A stretch of 64,000 nt of DNA from a virus: the IMG/VR virus record IMGVR_UViG_3300010391_000058, positions 19,490 to 83,489 of that record; one strand, written 5' to 3'. Within the stretch, counting starts at the first letter, position 1. Every line of letters begins with the position of its first letter. Both the position numbers and the translations under genes were made by a program. Shown here piece after piece: positions 32,860 through 41,842 of this stretch. Under the pieces are notes generated by a model. It made no database searches. It had not been told where the DNA came from and worked only from the letters and a program-made list of their open reading frames with translations.

Positions 32860-32887
32860 TTTGTGTCCACTGTATTTTGTATCTTTG
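32860..32887 (+). promoter_or_regulatory. Possible promoter
   Basis: TTTG (32860-32863), 16 nt, TATCTTTG (32880-32887), a full TAnnTTTG match. It ends only three bases before the ATG at 32891, so either the transcript is leaderless or starts downstream, or the match is fortuitous. Confidence 0.35.
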
Positions 32888-32890
32888 ATT

Positions 32891-33454
32891 ATGGCTCAAA
32901 CTCACAATGGAAGGATATTACAGTTTTGTAATAAACATGGCTTAGATTATGAGTTTTACAAAAAACAAAGAAAAGCTGGATTAAAATGGTGTACGGGTTG
33001 TAAGGAGTGGCATGCATTTAAAGAGTTTGGGAAAGATAAAACACGGTATGACGGGTTTGCGGCAATGTGTCTTGATTACAGGAGCAGATTTGACAAACGT
33101 AGGTATGTTCCAAAAACAAGAGTTTCTAAAAAGGGGGCTCGGTTTGTTCCAGCAAGGGATAATGATAAAAACCAGGCAAGAGCAAGAGTAAACAGATTTG
33201 TTCGTGTCGGGATTCTACCAAACCCAAACGAACTTCCCTGTGTAGATTGTGGACACACTAAAGAAAGTAAAGAAAAAAGAAGGCATGAATATGATCATTA
33301 TAAGGGATATAAAGCCGAACACCAAGAAACAGTAGAAGTGGTTTGTAGTATTTGTCACAAAAAAAGAACAAACAAATTATATGGGAAAAGAAACCGGAAT
33401 AAGTTGGACGGACGCTACATGGAACATAGCAAGGGGATGTACAAAAGTGGATGA
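32891..33454 (+). CDS. HNH endonuclease
   Basis: 187 aa from the ATG at 32891. N-terminal Cys pair WCTGCKEWHAFKEF, then a C-terminal HNH core: CVDCG (C-x2-C), EYDHYKGY, CSICHKKR. The layout is of phage free-standing HNH nucleases. Its 3' end runs 74 bp into the next gene, unlike normal 4-20 bp overlaps here, suggesting insertion next to the DUF5131 gene. Confidence 0.8.
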   Translation: MAQTHNGRILQFCNKHGLDYEFYKKQRKAGLKWCTGCKEWHAFKEFGKDKTRYDGFAAMCLDYRSRFDKRRYVPKTRVSKKGARFVPARDNDKNQARARVNRFVRVGILPNPNELPCVDCGHTKESKEKRRHEYDHYKGYKAEHQETVEVVCSICHKKRTNKLYGKRNRNKLDGRYMEHSKGMYKSG

Positions 33455-34235
33455 AGATTGTAAATTCTGTTATATGTACCGGGATAGTATGAATGGCACA
33501 AGGTATAAACCAGCTCAGGTTGTCAGAACAAAAACAGTCTTTGATTTTCCTTTAAAATACAAGGAAACAAAAAGTAGTTGTTGGGATGGGAAGCCGCTAA
33601 TATTTACCAGTAGCCTAACAGATTTTTTCCATGAAGATATTGATGGGTACAGGAATGAGGCCTGGGATATCATTCGAAAGTGCCCTCACCTTATTTTTCA
33701 AATTCTTACCAAAAGGCCTGAAAGAATCTTGAAGCATTTACCTGATGATTGGGGAGATGGATGGGATAACGTTTGGTTAGGAACGTCTGCCGGCAGCGGT
33801 GGAGAAAAACAGATGAAAAGAATTGAAGATCTAATGGAGGTAAAACTTTCCGGAAAGGCTAAAGTTATTTTCCTTTCCTTGGAACCACTACACGGGCCAA
33901 TTGATCTAAATAATGAGTTTGATTTTTCTCCTATTGATTGCAGCGCCAATATTTTAGAGTACTGCGATTGGGTGATTGTTGGTGGAGAGAGCGGTAATGA
34001 TGTAGGTAAATACCGGTACCGGCCCTGCAGCATTGAGTGGATTCATAAGATCGTTTATGACTGCCAGGAAAACGTGGTTCCAGTATTCGTTAAACAGCTT
34101 GGCACTCATCTATCAAAAGAATTAAAAATGTCTGATCGGCATGGTGGGAATATTGATGAGTTCCCGGAACATTTACAGTTTCGGCAATTCCCTGGTTGGT
34201 ATGATTCCGAAAAAAGTTCTTTGCAGATAAAATAA
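33381..34235 (+). CDS. DUF5131 (phage Gp37/Gp68) family, radical-SAM-like
   Basis: 284 aa. Begins ETGISWTDATWNIARGCTKV with a Cys cluster (GCTKVDEDCKFCYMY) and continues PLIFTSSLTDFF, WDIIRKCPHL, FQILTKRP and VIVGGESG: the Gp37/Gp68 phage family, related to radical SAM/spore-photoproduct-lyase-like proteins. Possibly acts on nucleic acid; reaction unknown. The Cys pattern fits a 4Fe-4S cluster. Confidence 0.85.
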   Translation: MGKETGISWTDATWNIARGCTKVDEDCKFCYMYRDSMNGTRYKPAQVVRTKTVFDFPLKYKETKSSCWDGKPLIFTSSLTDFFHEDIDGYRNEAWDIIRKCPHLIFQILTKRPERILKHLPDDWGDGWDNVWLGTSAGSGGEKQMKRIEDLMEVKLSGKAKVIFLSLEPLHGPIDLNNEFDFSPIDCSANILEYCDWVIVGGESGNDVGKYRYRPCSIEWIHKIVYDCQENVVPVFVKQLGTHLSKELKMSDRHGGNIDEFPEHLQFRQFPGWYDSEKSSLQIK

Positions 34236-34250
34236 TTCCTGTTATCTTCG
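34220..34250 (+). promoter_or_regulatory. Bacteroidetes-type promoter
   Basis: TTTG (34220-34223), 19 nt, TATCTTCG (34243-34250), seven of eight matches. It lies at the end of the DUF5131 gene and directs transcription into the small RNA or leader region at 34256. Confidence 0.6.
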
Positions 34251-34255
34251 AATTA

Positions 34256-34351
34256 TAACAGTCTGGTATTATTCGGTAGCACGGATATTGCCAGGTAAAA
34301 GATGAAACAGTCTTTTTCCCTTACCTCCAGTGCTACATGGAGGTTTTTTTT
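34256..34351 (+). ncRNA. Candidate small RNA or attenuator with kissing loops
   Basis: Between the promoter and a perfect terminator (ACCTCCA / TGGAGGT plus eight T, 34323-34351) lies a ~95-nt segment without a gene. A first hairpin pairs CTGGTA (34263-34268) with TGCCAG (34289-34294). Its loop contains GTAGCAC (34276-34282), the exact complement of GTGCTAC (34330-34336) in the terminator loop. The loops could kiss or form an anti-terminator. It precedes the replication genes by 20 bp. Confidence 0.55.
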
Positions 34352-34370
34352 ATCTTCTAAAACAAGTCAA

Positions 34371-34649
34371 ATGAAAAAACTTCTCACACTCATCATTCTT
34401 TCTATTGCCTTTACCGTTTCCTGCCATGCACAAAAAGACAGCCTGAATAAGAAAGTTCAGGACACCGTTGCAGTAGAAACAACTCCTTTGTTATCTTATA
34501 ACGATATAAATTTACTTTTTGAAAAAGTTCTATTGGACATGCCTCTTCGATATGCCGGCCCTATTCGGGATGCTTTAATTACTTTACTCAGCCAAAGGGA
34601 AGTTGAGTATAATGCAAAAAAGAAGCTCCAGAAAAAGCAGAATAAATAA
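34371..34649 (+). CDS. Small secreted protein
   Basis: 92 aa from ATG 34371; the longer frame from 34302 crosses the terminator. N-terminal signal peptide (KKLLTLIILSIAFTVSCHAQ), with a Cys that could also be a lipobox, then a helical Lys-rich mature part. Export role unknown. Confidence 0.6.
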   Translation: MKKLLTLIILSIAFTVSCHAQKDSLNKKVQDTVAVETTPLLSYNDINLLFEKVLLDMPLRYAGPIRDALITLLSQREVEYNAKKKLQKKQNK

Positions 34650-34668
34650 CCTTTAAACAAAAAATCAA

Positions 34669-35025
34669 ATGATTACTGTTTTCCAGCAGCTAAGCCTGTA
34701 TTGTCAGGCGAAGGGCTTGACAGCCCCTACAAAGGACGATCTTACCAATGCCGGCAATATTGTATCACATCATTTCAGGCGATTTTGGGTGCCTAAGAAG
34801 TACATTGAAGTTGGTTCTATAATTCCCGATGCCGGGTTTATAGTGCAACAGGAAGGTGATAACAAGCATGTAGTGGCTGGATACCCTGATATTTTTAAGG
34901 ATGAAATGAATAGCAGGTTTGATATGTACTTTGAGAATAAGGCAAAGGAAAAGCCAGTGATCAAAGAAAAGAAACCCCCAAAGCCGGGTGCCTATCTTGC
35001 TTATCAAGCCAAACCAGGAAAGTGA
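34669..35025 (+). CDS. Hypothetical protein, replication region
   Basis: 118 aa. LSLYCQAKGLTAPTKDDLTN, then FRRFWVPKKYIEVGSIIPDA, ending in a Lys/Pro-rich tail. Directly upstream of the replication-initiator-like gene. No family assigned. Confidence 0.55.
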   Translation: MITVFQQLSLYCQAKGLTAPTKDDLTNAGNIVSHHFRRFWVPKKYIEVGSIIPDAGFIVQQEGDNKHVVAGYPDIFKDEMNSRFDMYFENKAKEKPVIKEKKPPKPGAYLAYQAKPGK

Positions 35026-35026
35026 A

Positions 35027-35782
35027 ATGGCCGAAAAAAATTCAGGGTGGGTTAAAATCCACCGGAAAATTATGGAAAGTGCCGGGTACTTTTCAGAACC
35101 TTTCTGCAGGAATGCAGCATGGTTTGATCTTATCCTTTTGGCTAACCATGATGAGAATTATTTTCGGGCCAGGGGGATCAGGATTACAGTAAAAAGGGGT
35201 CAGGTTGGGTATGGTATGAGAGAATTAAGTAAGCGTTGGAGGTGGTCAAGGGGTAAGGTTGAGCGATTCATGAAAGAGCTTGAATTTGATAAGAAGATAG
35301 TAAGGCAGAAAAACAATGTAACTACTTTAATATCATTGGTTAACTATTCAAAGTATAATAGCAATGATACCACAGACAAAAACCCAAGTGAACAGCAAGC
35401 AGAAAACCAGACGGGCCTAAACAAGAATGATAAGAATGTAAAGAATGGTAAGAAGTATATACATAAAAAACGAAAAAAGGATGTGTTGGCTGATACGAAT
35501 ACAATTCTGTTAATAGATTTTGCCTTTGAAGATGAGGCGTTTAAAGAAAAATATTTACGGTGGGTTGATCATTTAACAGCAAAAGGAAAGCGACCAACTG
35601 AAGCAACGATCATTGAGCACATGCAGTTTTTAAAAGAGTATGAAGTTGATAAAGCAATACAGATAATTGGTTATTCACTGAATGGTGGATATCCAGTTTT
35701 ATATGAACCAAAAGAAAATGGAAAACAATCAAATAGCCCAGGTTCAGAAACTACCAGATCGGTTACTGATCTATTGTCCTGA
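35027..35782 (+). CDS. Phage replication initiator-like protein
   Basis: 251 aa from the ATG at 35027. N-terminal ~110 residues (SGWVKIHRKIMESAGYFSEP; RGQVGYGMRELSKRWRWSRG; KVERFMKELEFD) match the winged-helix domain of lambda-O/DnaD-like phage replication proteins; then a Lys-rich linker and a C-terminal helical domain (residues about 165-235). Likely binds the phage origin and recruits replication enzymes. Overlaps the next gene by 65 bp. Confidence 0.75.
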   Translation: MAEKNSGWVKIHRKIMESAGYFSEPFCRNAAWFDLILLANHDENYFRARGIRITVKRGQVGYGMRELSKRWRWSRGKVERFMKELEFDKKIVRQKNNVTTLISLVNYSKYNSNDTTDKNPSEQQAENQTGLNKNDKNVKNGKKYIHKKRKKDVLADTNTILLIDFAFEDEAFKEKYLRWVDHLTAKGKRPTEATIIEHMQFLKEYEVDKAIQIIGYSLNGGYPVLYEPKENGKQSNSPGSETTRSVTDLLS

Positions 35783-36656
35783 AATGATGGATGAGGTCGG
35801 GCTGGTAGAGACATGGATCGGAACCAAGGTAAAGGATATGAGCCTGGAAGAGTTTACCAGGGGCCTTGCTAAGGTATTGGCTGAGGTAGTATTTATTACC
35901 GGGGGAAAGATGTATGACAAAAATAAAGCGGATCAAAAGAAGTTCTATGATCTTCAGCTGCAGACTATCAGCAAATTTATTATCACTACTTTTAGCTTCT
36001 TTACCCTGGCTGAGATATCAAAGGCATTTTACCTGAATGCAGCCGGGAAGTTCTCAGAAATTTACTCCCATTATAACCGGGAAATAAATATTGAATTTGT
36101 CGGTAAGGTTCTGGCAGGATATAAGGAATATAAGCAGGGCCTATTCAATGTCCATGGTGAAAAGCTTTACAATGCGATCCATCCACCAAAACAACTTCCC
36201 CCGGCCAAAGTATTAACCGATGAAGATTACCTGAATGATAAGCGCCTGATGATCGAACAGGCCTATCAGAATTTAATTACCAACCTTGATATGAACGATG
36301 AGTTATTTCCAGCATTTTTCTATGATACGCTGGAAGCTGATGGGGCCTTTCCTGTAGGTTTATATCAAAAGAAGATGAAAGAAGCAAAGGAAAGGATTGC
36401 TCATAACGAACAGGTTAAAATCATGTATGCTCAGATGCAGGAGCATAAGGATGGAGAGAAAAGATATCATGACACGGTTCACATTTCAGCGGCTTTGGAA
36501 ACAGTGCGGAGAATGGTGAAAGCCGGGAAAATCGAAGAGCTGCACCCGGTCCGGCTGGTGAGTAAGCAAATGATTGTGAAAGAGTATTTCCTTAAACTAT
36601 ATTCAGCTGGAAGGAAAAATATTTATGCAGTAGAGAAAGCAGAAAAGGCAGAGTGA
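35718..36656 (+). CDS. Helical replication-region protein
   Basis: 312 aa from the ATG at 35718. All-helical: DMSLEEFTRGLAKVLAEVVF, FFTLAEISKAFYLNAAGKFS, NIEFVGKVLAGYKEYKQGLF. Gene order after the initiator suggests a helicase-loader or primosome-type role, but no ATPase motif is visible. Unproven. Confidence 0.6.
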   Translation: MENNQIAQVQKLPDRLLIYCPEMMDEVGLVETWIGTKVKDMSLEEFTRGLAKVLAEVVFITGGKMYDKNKADQKKFYDLQLQTISKFIITTFSFFTLAEISKAFYLNAAGKFSEIYSHYNREINIEFVGKVLAGYKEYKQGLFNVHGEKLYNAIHPPKQLPPAKVLTDEDYLNDKRLMIEQAYQNLITNLDMNDELFPAFFYDTLEADGAFPVGLYQKKMKEAKERIAHNEQVKIMYAQMQEHKDGEKRYHDTVHISAALETVRRMVKAGKIEELHPVRLVSKQMIVKEYFLKLYSAGRKNIYAVEKAEKAE

Positions 36657-37336
36657 TGAAAACTACTGCAAGGACAATACAGGATGCGCTGAGAAGCTAT
36701 GCAACAAACCATAAATATGTACTACAGAATAGTTATGTTTTTAATTGGGAAAGCGATTTCTTTTCAATGACAAAAACCGGGAATGTATATGAATATGAGG
36801 TCAAGATCAGCAAGGCAGATTTTAAAAAGGACTTTGATAAGCGGAAACATTATTTTTTAAGCAATTACAATACCGGCAGGATCATTGAAAAAGACACGAA
36901 GGAAAGGGATGATTTTATACTTTGGACAGGCAATAAAGTTTGTGCAGATAATTATAATAAAAACGGCGCTGGCACAAGAAATAATTTTCCTTACTGCAAA
37001 GTAGAATGGCATGATTCAAACAAGTTCTTTATTCCAAACAGGTTTTATTTTGTTTGTCCACAGGGACTGCTATCTAAGTACCAGGTGCCGGCTTATGCCG
37101 GGTTAATTATTGTGAGCGGCTACAGTGCCACAGAAATTAAGCGGGCCCCGATACTACACAAAAGGAACCTGTTTGATGATCATGGGCTGACAAAGATCTT
37201 GCTGGAAAAGTTTTATTATCTGTCAGAGAATATTCGGAGGGATATAAGTTTTGCTAAGCATGAATTGTGGGAGGCAAAAGAGAAAGTAAAAAACCTTACC
37301 AAGTTAATTGAAGAGAATAATATTCAACATGGATAA
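36656..37336 (+). CDS. MmcB-like DNA repair protein
   Basis: 226 aa from the ATG at 36656, overlapping the TGA before it. YEYEVKISKADFKKDFDKRK (about residue 46) is the core of MmcB/PD-(D/E)xK-like proteins, followed by NRFYFVCPQGLL and VPAYAGLIIV. Predicted nuclease-fold DNA repair protein, fitting the replication region. Confidence 0.7.
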   Translation: MKTTARTIQDALRSYATNHKYVLQNSYVFNWESDFFSMTKTGNVYEYEVKISKADFKKDFDKRKHYFLSNYNTGRIIEKDTKERDDFILWTGNKVCADNYNKNGAGTRNNFPYCKVEWHDSNKFFIPNRFYFVCPQGLLSKYQVPAYAGLIIVSGYSATEIKRAPILHKRNLFDDHGLTKILLEKFYYLSENIRRDISFAKHELWEAKEKVKNLTKLIEENNIQHG

Positions 37337-37541
37337 GAAAAATTCATATTTCGTAAGGTATAAAATAAGAGAGCATGAGCACATGACTGCCTTCGATTTA
37401 ATAATCAAGCCGGGAACATGTGCAACATATATTATGAATCCATTGATGATAGATAAAATACTTGAAATATCAATAAAAGGAATAGAAAGAAAAGAGGTAC
37501 AATTTTTATCAATATGCTTACTGAATTCGGAAAAGATATAA
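37329..37541 (+). CDS. Hypothetical small protein
   Basis: 70 aa from the ATG at 37329, overlapping the previous stop by 8 bp. FVRYKIREHEHMTAFDLIIK, then ILEISIKGIERKEVQFLSIC. No motif. Confidence 0.5.
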   Translation: MDKKNSYFVRYKIREHEHMTAFDLIIKPGTCATYIMNPLMIDKILEISIKGIERKEVQFLSICLLNSEKI

Positions 37542-37542
37542 A

Positions 37543-37962
37543 ATGGAAAGGATAACAGAAAAGCAGCTGGAGCGGTTGCTGAGATCAGGGAAGATCAAGG
37601 GATATGTTGTAAACAACCATGGTAAAGGGAAAAATTTAGGTAAAAATAAGTATGGTGCCAGGAAGGTAATTATTGACGGTAATGTTTTCGATAGTAAAAA
37701 GGAGGGGAACCGGTATTTTGAATTGAAGATCAGAAAGTGTGCAGGTGAAATAAAAGGGCTGAGATTACAGGTAGAATATACGTTTGAAGTTGAGAGACAT
37801 AAGATAGCATCTTATTTTGCTGATTTTGTTTATACCGTAGTCAGGTCCGGAGAAACGATCGTAGAGGATGTAAAGAGTTCAGCTACCAGGAAGCTGCCGG
37901 TGTTTAGGTTAAAAAAGAAGCTTATGATGGCGCTGCATGGTATCGAAATAAAAGAAGTATGA
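37543..37962 (+). CDS. DUF1064 nuclease-fold protein
   Basis: 139 aa. NKYGARKVIIDGNVFDSKKEGNR, then YFADFVYTVVRSGETIVEDVKS match DUF1064, a phage family with a restriction-endonuclease-like (PD-(D/E)xK) fold; E-x-K-like residues are visible as EDVKS. Predicted structure-specific nuclease in recombination. Overlaps the next start by 4 bases. Confidence 0.8.
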   Translation: MERITEKQLERLLRSGKIKGYVVNNHGKGKNLGKNKYGARKVIIDGNVFDSKKEGNRYFELKIRKCAGEIKGLRLQVEYTFEVERHKIASYFADFVYTVVRSGETIVEDVKSSATRKLPVFRLKKKLMMALHGIEIKEV

Positions 37963-38192
37963 GGATCACCCAGGATGGACATACAGTATTGAACAGCGAT
38001 CAGGTGTATGAAATCCTTTGGGCATATTGTAATGATGAGATATCAGAGGCCTTTCCGCATAAGACAAAAGTTGTTGATGTACCCGAAGAGTGGAGAATAT
38101 GGAAGGCAGAATTAAGGTGTCGGGGTGAGTGTTGGAGGTTGAATAAAGCAAACAGGGAAAGAGTTGATCAAATGATAAATAATAACCGATGA
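37959..38192 (+). CDS. Hypothetical small protein
   Basis: 77 aa. VLNSDQVYEILWAYCNDEIS, EEWRIWKAELRCRGECWRLN. Acidic-to-basic small domain, coupled to the DUF1064 gene. Unknown. Confidence 0.5.
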   Translation: MRITQDGHTVLNSDQVYEILWAYCNDEISEAFPHKTKVVDVPEEWRIWKAELRCRGECWRLNKANRERVDQMINNNR

Positions 38193-38438
38193 ATGAGCAA
38201 ACCGTTTGATATAGCTTGGAAAAATCCGGATGAACCGATTAAATCAGATGGAAGAGATAAGGTAAAGTGCGGTGTTTGCGAAAAAGAAGGATTGCCATTT
38301 GGTGATTGGGGGTATTCAGAACTTGTAATTAGACCTGGGGAGATTTCAGGGTATGAGTATCAATTTTGGACTTGTTCAAAGGAGTGTGAAAGGAAGTCAA
38401 AGCCATTTAAGGATAAAAAAATAAAAGAACTTACATGA
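38193..38438 (+). CDS. Zinc-binding small protein
   Basis: 81 aa. CGVCEKEGLPFGDW and WTCSKECERKSK make a four-Cys zinc site. Overlaps the ASCH gene by 4 bases. Unknown role. Confidence 0.55.
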   Translation: MSKPFDIAWKNPDEPIKSDGRDKVKCGVCEKEGLPFGDWGYSELVIRPGEISGYEYQFWTCSKECERKSKPFKDKKIKELT

Positions 38439-39214
38439 AAGAGCATCCAATTTTGTTCAGTACCGATATGGTCAAAGCCATATTAGAGGATCGGAAAACA
38501 ATGACAAGGCGAATAGTAAACCCTCAGCCTGTATTTGATGAGGACAGCGGAAGGGTATTCAGTGGTCATGTGCCGGCCAAAAGAAGCCCCTTTGATATAC
38601 ACAATTGGAAGGAACCGTTTGCAGAATTCTTTTCAAAAACGAAGCCAGGGGATGCTATGTGGGTAAGGGAAACATGGAGCCCAACTATAAACATTCCAGA
38701 AACAAAGAATTGGTATAAAGCCTCTGCAGATGAAGTGGCAGCAATGATGATAACATGGAAGCCCTCTATTTTTATGCTAAAAGAAGATGCACGGATATGG
38801 CTAGAGGCAATAAGTGAGAAAGTTGAACGGATAGCAGAGATCAGTGATGAGGATTGCATTAGAGAGGGGATTTTATTTTATGATGATGATATCCTGGAGG
38901 AAAGAAGATACAAAGACTATTTTAATACCCCTGAAGGATTTGGGCATCCCGACTTTGATTACTTATCATTTGATAATCCAAGAGAATTTTTCAGATCGTT
39001 GTGGCAAAAGATAAATGGAAAGCCAAAGCCAGTTCAGAAAAAGGTTAATGGAAAACTAAAAACGGTTGGTTATATAGTATATCCATTTGATGCTGAGGCT
39101 GGAAAAGAATTCAAAGGTAAAAAAACATGGAGAGGAAAGCCGCTAACAGTAGTTATTAATCCAGTGGTAAGGATCATTGAGTTCAATACGCTCAGCAAAA
39201 CCGGTAAGCCATGA
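38435..39214 (+). CDS. ASCH-domain-like protein
   Basis: 259 aa. HPILFSTDMVKAILEDRKTMTRR at the N-terminus and WVRETWSP are typical of phage ASCH/PUA-like proteins; the C-terminus includes YIVYPFDAEAGKEFKGKKTW. ASCH domains bind RNA or nucleotides and can be hydrolases. Function in the phage unknown. Confidence 0.75.
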   Translation: MKEHPILFSTDMVKAILEDRKTMTRRIVNPQPVFDEDSGRVFSGHVPAKRSPFDIHNWKEPFAEFFSKTKPGDAMWVRETWSPTINIPETKNWYKASADEVAAMMITWKPSIFMLKEDARIWLEAISEKVERIAEISDEDCIREGILFYDDDILEERRYKDYFNTPEGFGHPDFDYLSFDNPREFFRSLWQKINGKPKPVQKKVNGKLKTVGYIVYPFDAEAGKEFKGKKTWRGKPLTVVINPVVRIIEFNTLSKTGKP

Positions 39215-39552
39215 AAGCGCCAATAGTAAAAGTAATCCGTGCCTGGAGTTGTTTTCTTAATTACAAGAGAACAGAAAGCCAGATTGATGTACCGGAGCAT
39301 AAAGCTTTTCCGGATCAAAAGACTTACCACTCTGGCGAAGGGTATTATTGGGGCAAAACAAGATGTGTAAAGATCTATGCTTTTGGCCCTTACAATACCA
39401 GGAAGCATTATACAACCAGGCTGGAGGTCCGGATAGATGGCAAGGAATATGAAAGGACTTATTTGCGTGTGTTTACTGATCGGGGCCTATGCCTTATTTG
39501 TTCCCGGTTAATTCGTGATGCAGAAAAACTTCATAGGAGGCGGCGCTCATGA
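39211..39552 (+). CDS. Hypothetical protein
   Basis: 113 aa. RAWSCFLNYKRTESQIDVPE, YYWGKTRCVKIYAFGPYNTR and a basic C-terminus (AEKLHRRRRS). Overlaps both neighbours by 4 bases. Unknown. Confidence 0.5.
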   Translation: MKAPIVKVIRAWSCFLNYKRTESQIDVPEHKAFPDQKTYHSGEGYYWGKTRCVKIYAFGPYNTRKHYTTRLEVRIDGKEYERTYLRVFTDRGLCLICSRLIRDAEKLHRRRRS

Positions 39553-39950
39553 TCACTGCAGATGGATATAGCAAAGAGCCAAAGGAGAATGCTGAAGGTA
39601 TTGTGGTTACATTCGGAAAGGAAATGATGATTGAACAGGGAGGGGCCAAACAGTTCCTGAAAGATTTTCTGGAATGTATGGCCGATGAAAACGCCTGGTG
39701 GATGCATAAGATGAAAAACAGGCCAACAGTAGAAGTGGCAACGGTTTACATTATCGCATTGAACCGGTTATATGGCAAGGTAAATTTCGGCTGGTTTGAA
39801 AACGGTATAACCACCGGAGGCACGGCAGATGGAGGGGAAAAAGAATTTGATTGGGCCCGGATGTGTTTGGTTGGCCCGTTTATCAGGTGTCCTTTTAAAA
39901 GAACGCTGAGGGGCTTCCAGGGATTTCGTTATGCAACTAAATTGTTTTGA
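39549..39950 (+). CDS. Hypothetical protein
   Basis: 133 aa. IVVTFGKEMMIEQGGAKQFL, AWWMHKMKNRPTVEVATVYI. The C-terminal FKRTLRGFQGFRYATKLF is basic. No family recognised. Confidence 0.5.
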   Translation: MITADGYSKEPKENAEGIVVTFGKEMMIEQGGAKQFLKDFLECMADENAWWMHKMKNRPTVEVATVYIIALNRLYGKVNFGWFENGITTGGTADGGEKEFDWARMCLVGPFIRCPFKRTLRGFQGFRYATKLF

Positions 39951-39972
39951 GATAAGTTAAAAATAAAATCAA

Positions 39973-41664
39973 ATGAGTAACATTAAATTAGGGTATGAAA
40001 TACCCACTGCTAAACCCGTGTATGTAAGTCCTTCGCATCTTATTGTTACAGGCATTACACAGCTATCCGGGAAAACAACTACATTGGAAGCCCTGTTATT
40101 GCGAAGCCCTTTTAAATCCATTGTGTTCAAAACAAAGGTTGGTGAGAAAAGTTTTTCTGAAGGCACTACAGTGGCACCGTTTTTCCGTGACCGGTCAGAT
40201 TATGAATTTGTAAGATCTTTGATCGAAGCCTATGCCAAAGAGAAAATGACAATTGAAAAAGGCACCCTTATGTCTCTTTGCAAGGGATCGAAAAATCTTA
40301 TTGAGATCAAAAAGAGGGTTGATGATGAACTGACTGAAGGTAAAATCCGGGGAATAATTTTAGAGATATATACCCGCCTTCAGCACTACCTGGAGAACCT
40401 TATACCACAAATCCAATATGCAAATTTTTCCAGCACACTAAACATAGTGGATGGAATTAACATCATGAACCTGGAGAGGTTTTCTGAAGAGGCCCAAAGC
40501 TTAATTATTCAATCGGTTGCCGATGAAGTGCTGAAACACCAGCATGATATCGTTATTGTAATCCCGGAGGCATGGAAGTTCCTGCCGCAGAAATATAACA
40601 ACCCATGTAAAAGAGTTGTTGAAAGTTATATCCGGCAGGGAGCGGCCAATAATAATTTTATTTGGCTGGACAGTCAGGACATGGCCGGAGTAGATAAAAT
40701 TCCTTTGAAACAGATCAGCACATGGATATTGGGATACCAGGCAGAAAGGAATGAGGTTAAACATACGCTTGATCAAATTTCATTGCCCAAAGCATCGAAG
40801 CCAAAGGAAGATGATATCATGGGTTTGGGGATCGGGCAATTTTTCCTTTCAGATCGGGAAGGGGTTGTAAAGGTATATGTACAGCCCGATTGGATTCATG
40901 ATGATCTGGCTATTGAGGTTGCAAAAGGGCTTGTTGATTCGGCTGAAGTAGCATTAAAAAAGCCTCTGCAAAAAATAAATATTCCGGTAAGAAATGAGGC
41001 GGTAAAACCAGGGGCGGCTGAAGCTGGCTATGCTACCAAAAAAGAGTTGACACAAATAAGGATTGATTTCTTTAATAAGATTCAGAACCTTACTGAGGAT
41101 GTAAATAACGCAATCAACAATTATATCAACTCTAATAACCAAGAACCAGTTGACTATGATCATGTAGTAGGCCTTGTACTTCAAAAAATACCGGCAAGAT
41201 CAGCTGATACCTCAGCACCGGTTGATATCAATGCTATTGTAACACAGGTGTTATCCAAGATACCGGCATCTCAGGGCAATGTAACATACACGGTGGCCCC
41301 GCTGGAGAAGATCAAGAAAGATTTTTTGAATGAGGCGAAGGGTAAAATAATATCAACCATAACCGGGTTTGATGAGCAGCAAAGAAAGATTTTGAAATGG
41401 ATTGAACAGAACGGAAAGAATACAACCAAGGCCCAGGTATTTGAAAATTGCTTTGGCAAGGCTTCCACTTCAGGGGGTACATATCAAGCCCTGGTTAAAA
41501 AGGTAACGGATATGAAGGGCGCTGAGATGATCAGGGTTGATACAGCTCAGCGGATATTCCCGAACCTTAAAGACAGGATCAGGGAAATGATAGGGCAGTA
41601 TGAAGCCACGGAGCCGGAAATAAATAACCTGTACAACCACATTTTAATGGAGCTGCTGAAATAA
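39973..41664 (+). CDS. HerA/FtsK-like ATPase
   Basis: 563 aa. Walker A GITQLSGKTT (27-36), a Walker B-like HDIVIVIPEAWKFL (191-204) with PE in place of DE, and FIWLDSQDMAGVD (sensor-like). The C-terminal ~200 residues form a coiled coil and a helical DNA-binding-like part. The family includes HerA-type translocases. Possible role: DNA translocation or end processing. No NurA partner was recognised nearby. Confidence 0.75.
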   Translation: MSNIKLGYEIPTAKPVYVSPSHLIVTGITQLSGKTTTLEALLLRSPFKSIVFKTKVGEKSFSEGTTVAPFFRDRSDYEFVRSLIEAYAKEKMTIEKGTLMSLCKGSKNLIEIKKRVDDELTEGKIRGIILEIYTRLQHYLENLIPQIQYANFSSTLNIVDGINIMNLERFSEEAQSLIIQSVADEVLKHQHDIVIVIPEAWKFLPQKYNNPCKRVVESYIRQGAANNNFIWLDSQDMAGVDKIPLKQISTWILGYQAERNEVKHTLDQISLPKASKPKEDDIMGLGIGQFFLSDREGVVKVYVQPDWIHDDLAIEVAKGLVDSAEVALKKPLQKINIPVRNEAVKPGAAEAGYATKKELTQIRIDFFNKIQNLTEDVNNAINNYINSNNQEPVDYDHVVGLVLQKIPARSADTSAPVDINAIVTQVLSKIPASQGNVTYTVAPLEKIKKDFLNEAKGKIISTITGFDEQQRKILKWIEQNGKNTTKAQVFENCFGKASTSGGTYQALVKKVTDMKGAEMIRVDTAQRIFPNLKDRIREMIGQYEATEPEINNLYNHILMELLK

Positions 41665-41758
41665 GTGGGGTAAAAATGCACGACTTTTTTCAAACTGAAC
41701 TTTCGATGCTTGACACCTACATGTTATTGATTGTAAGAATGATGTAAAAGAATTTGGA

Positions 41759-41842
41759 ATGTCAAGTGGAATATCAAAACAAAAGTGGTGTAAGAATACA
41801 GGAGAAAAAAACAAACTGACCAAAATGCTTGACCAGAGATGA
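41759..41842 (+). CDS. Very short ORF in gap (27 aa)
   Basis: ATG to a TGA that overlaps the next ATG (ATGA). Basic peptide SSGISKQKWCKNTGEKNKLT. Together with a 23-codon ORF just upstream (41676-41747) it may be what is left of one gene. The 174-bp gap holds nothing else recognisable. Confidence 0.3.
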   Translation: MSSGISKQKWCKNTGEKNKLTKMLDQR

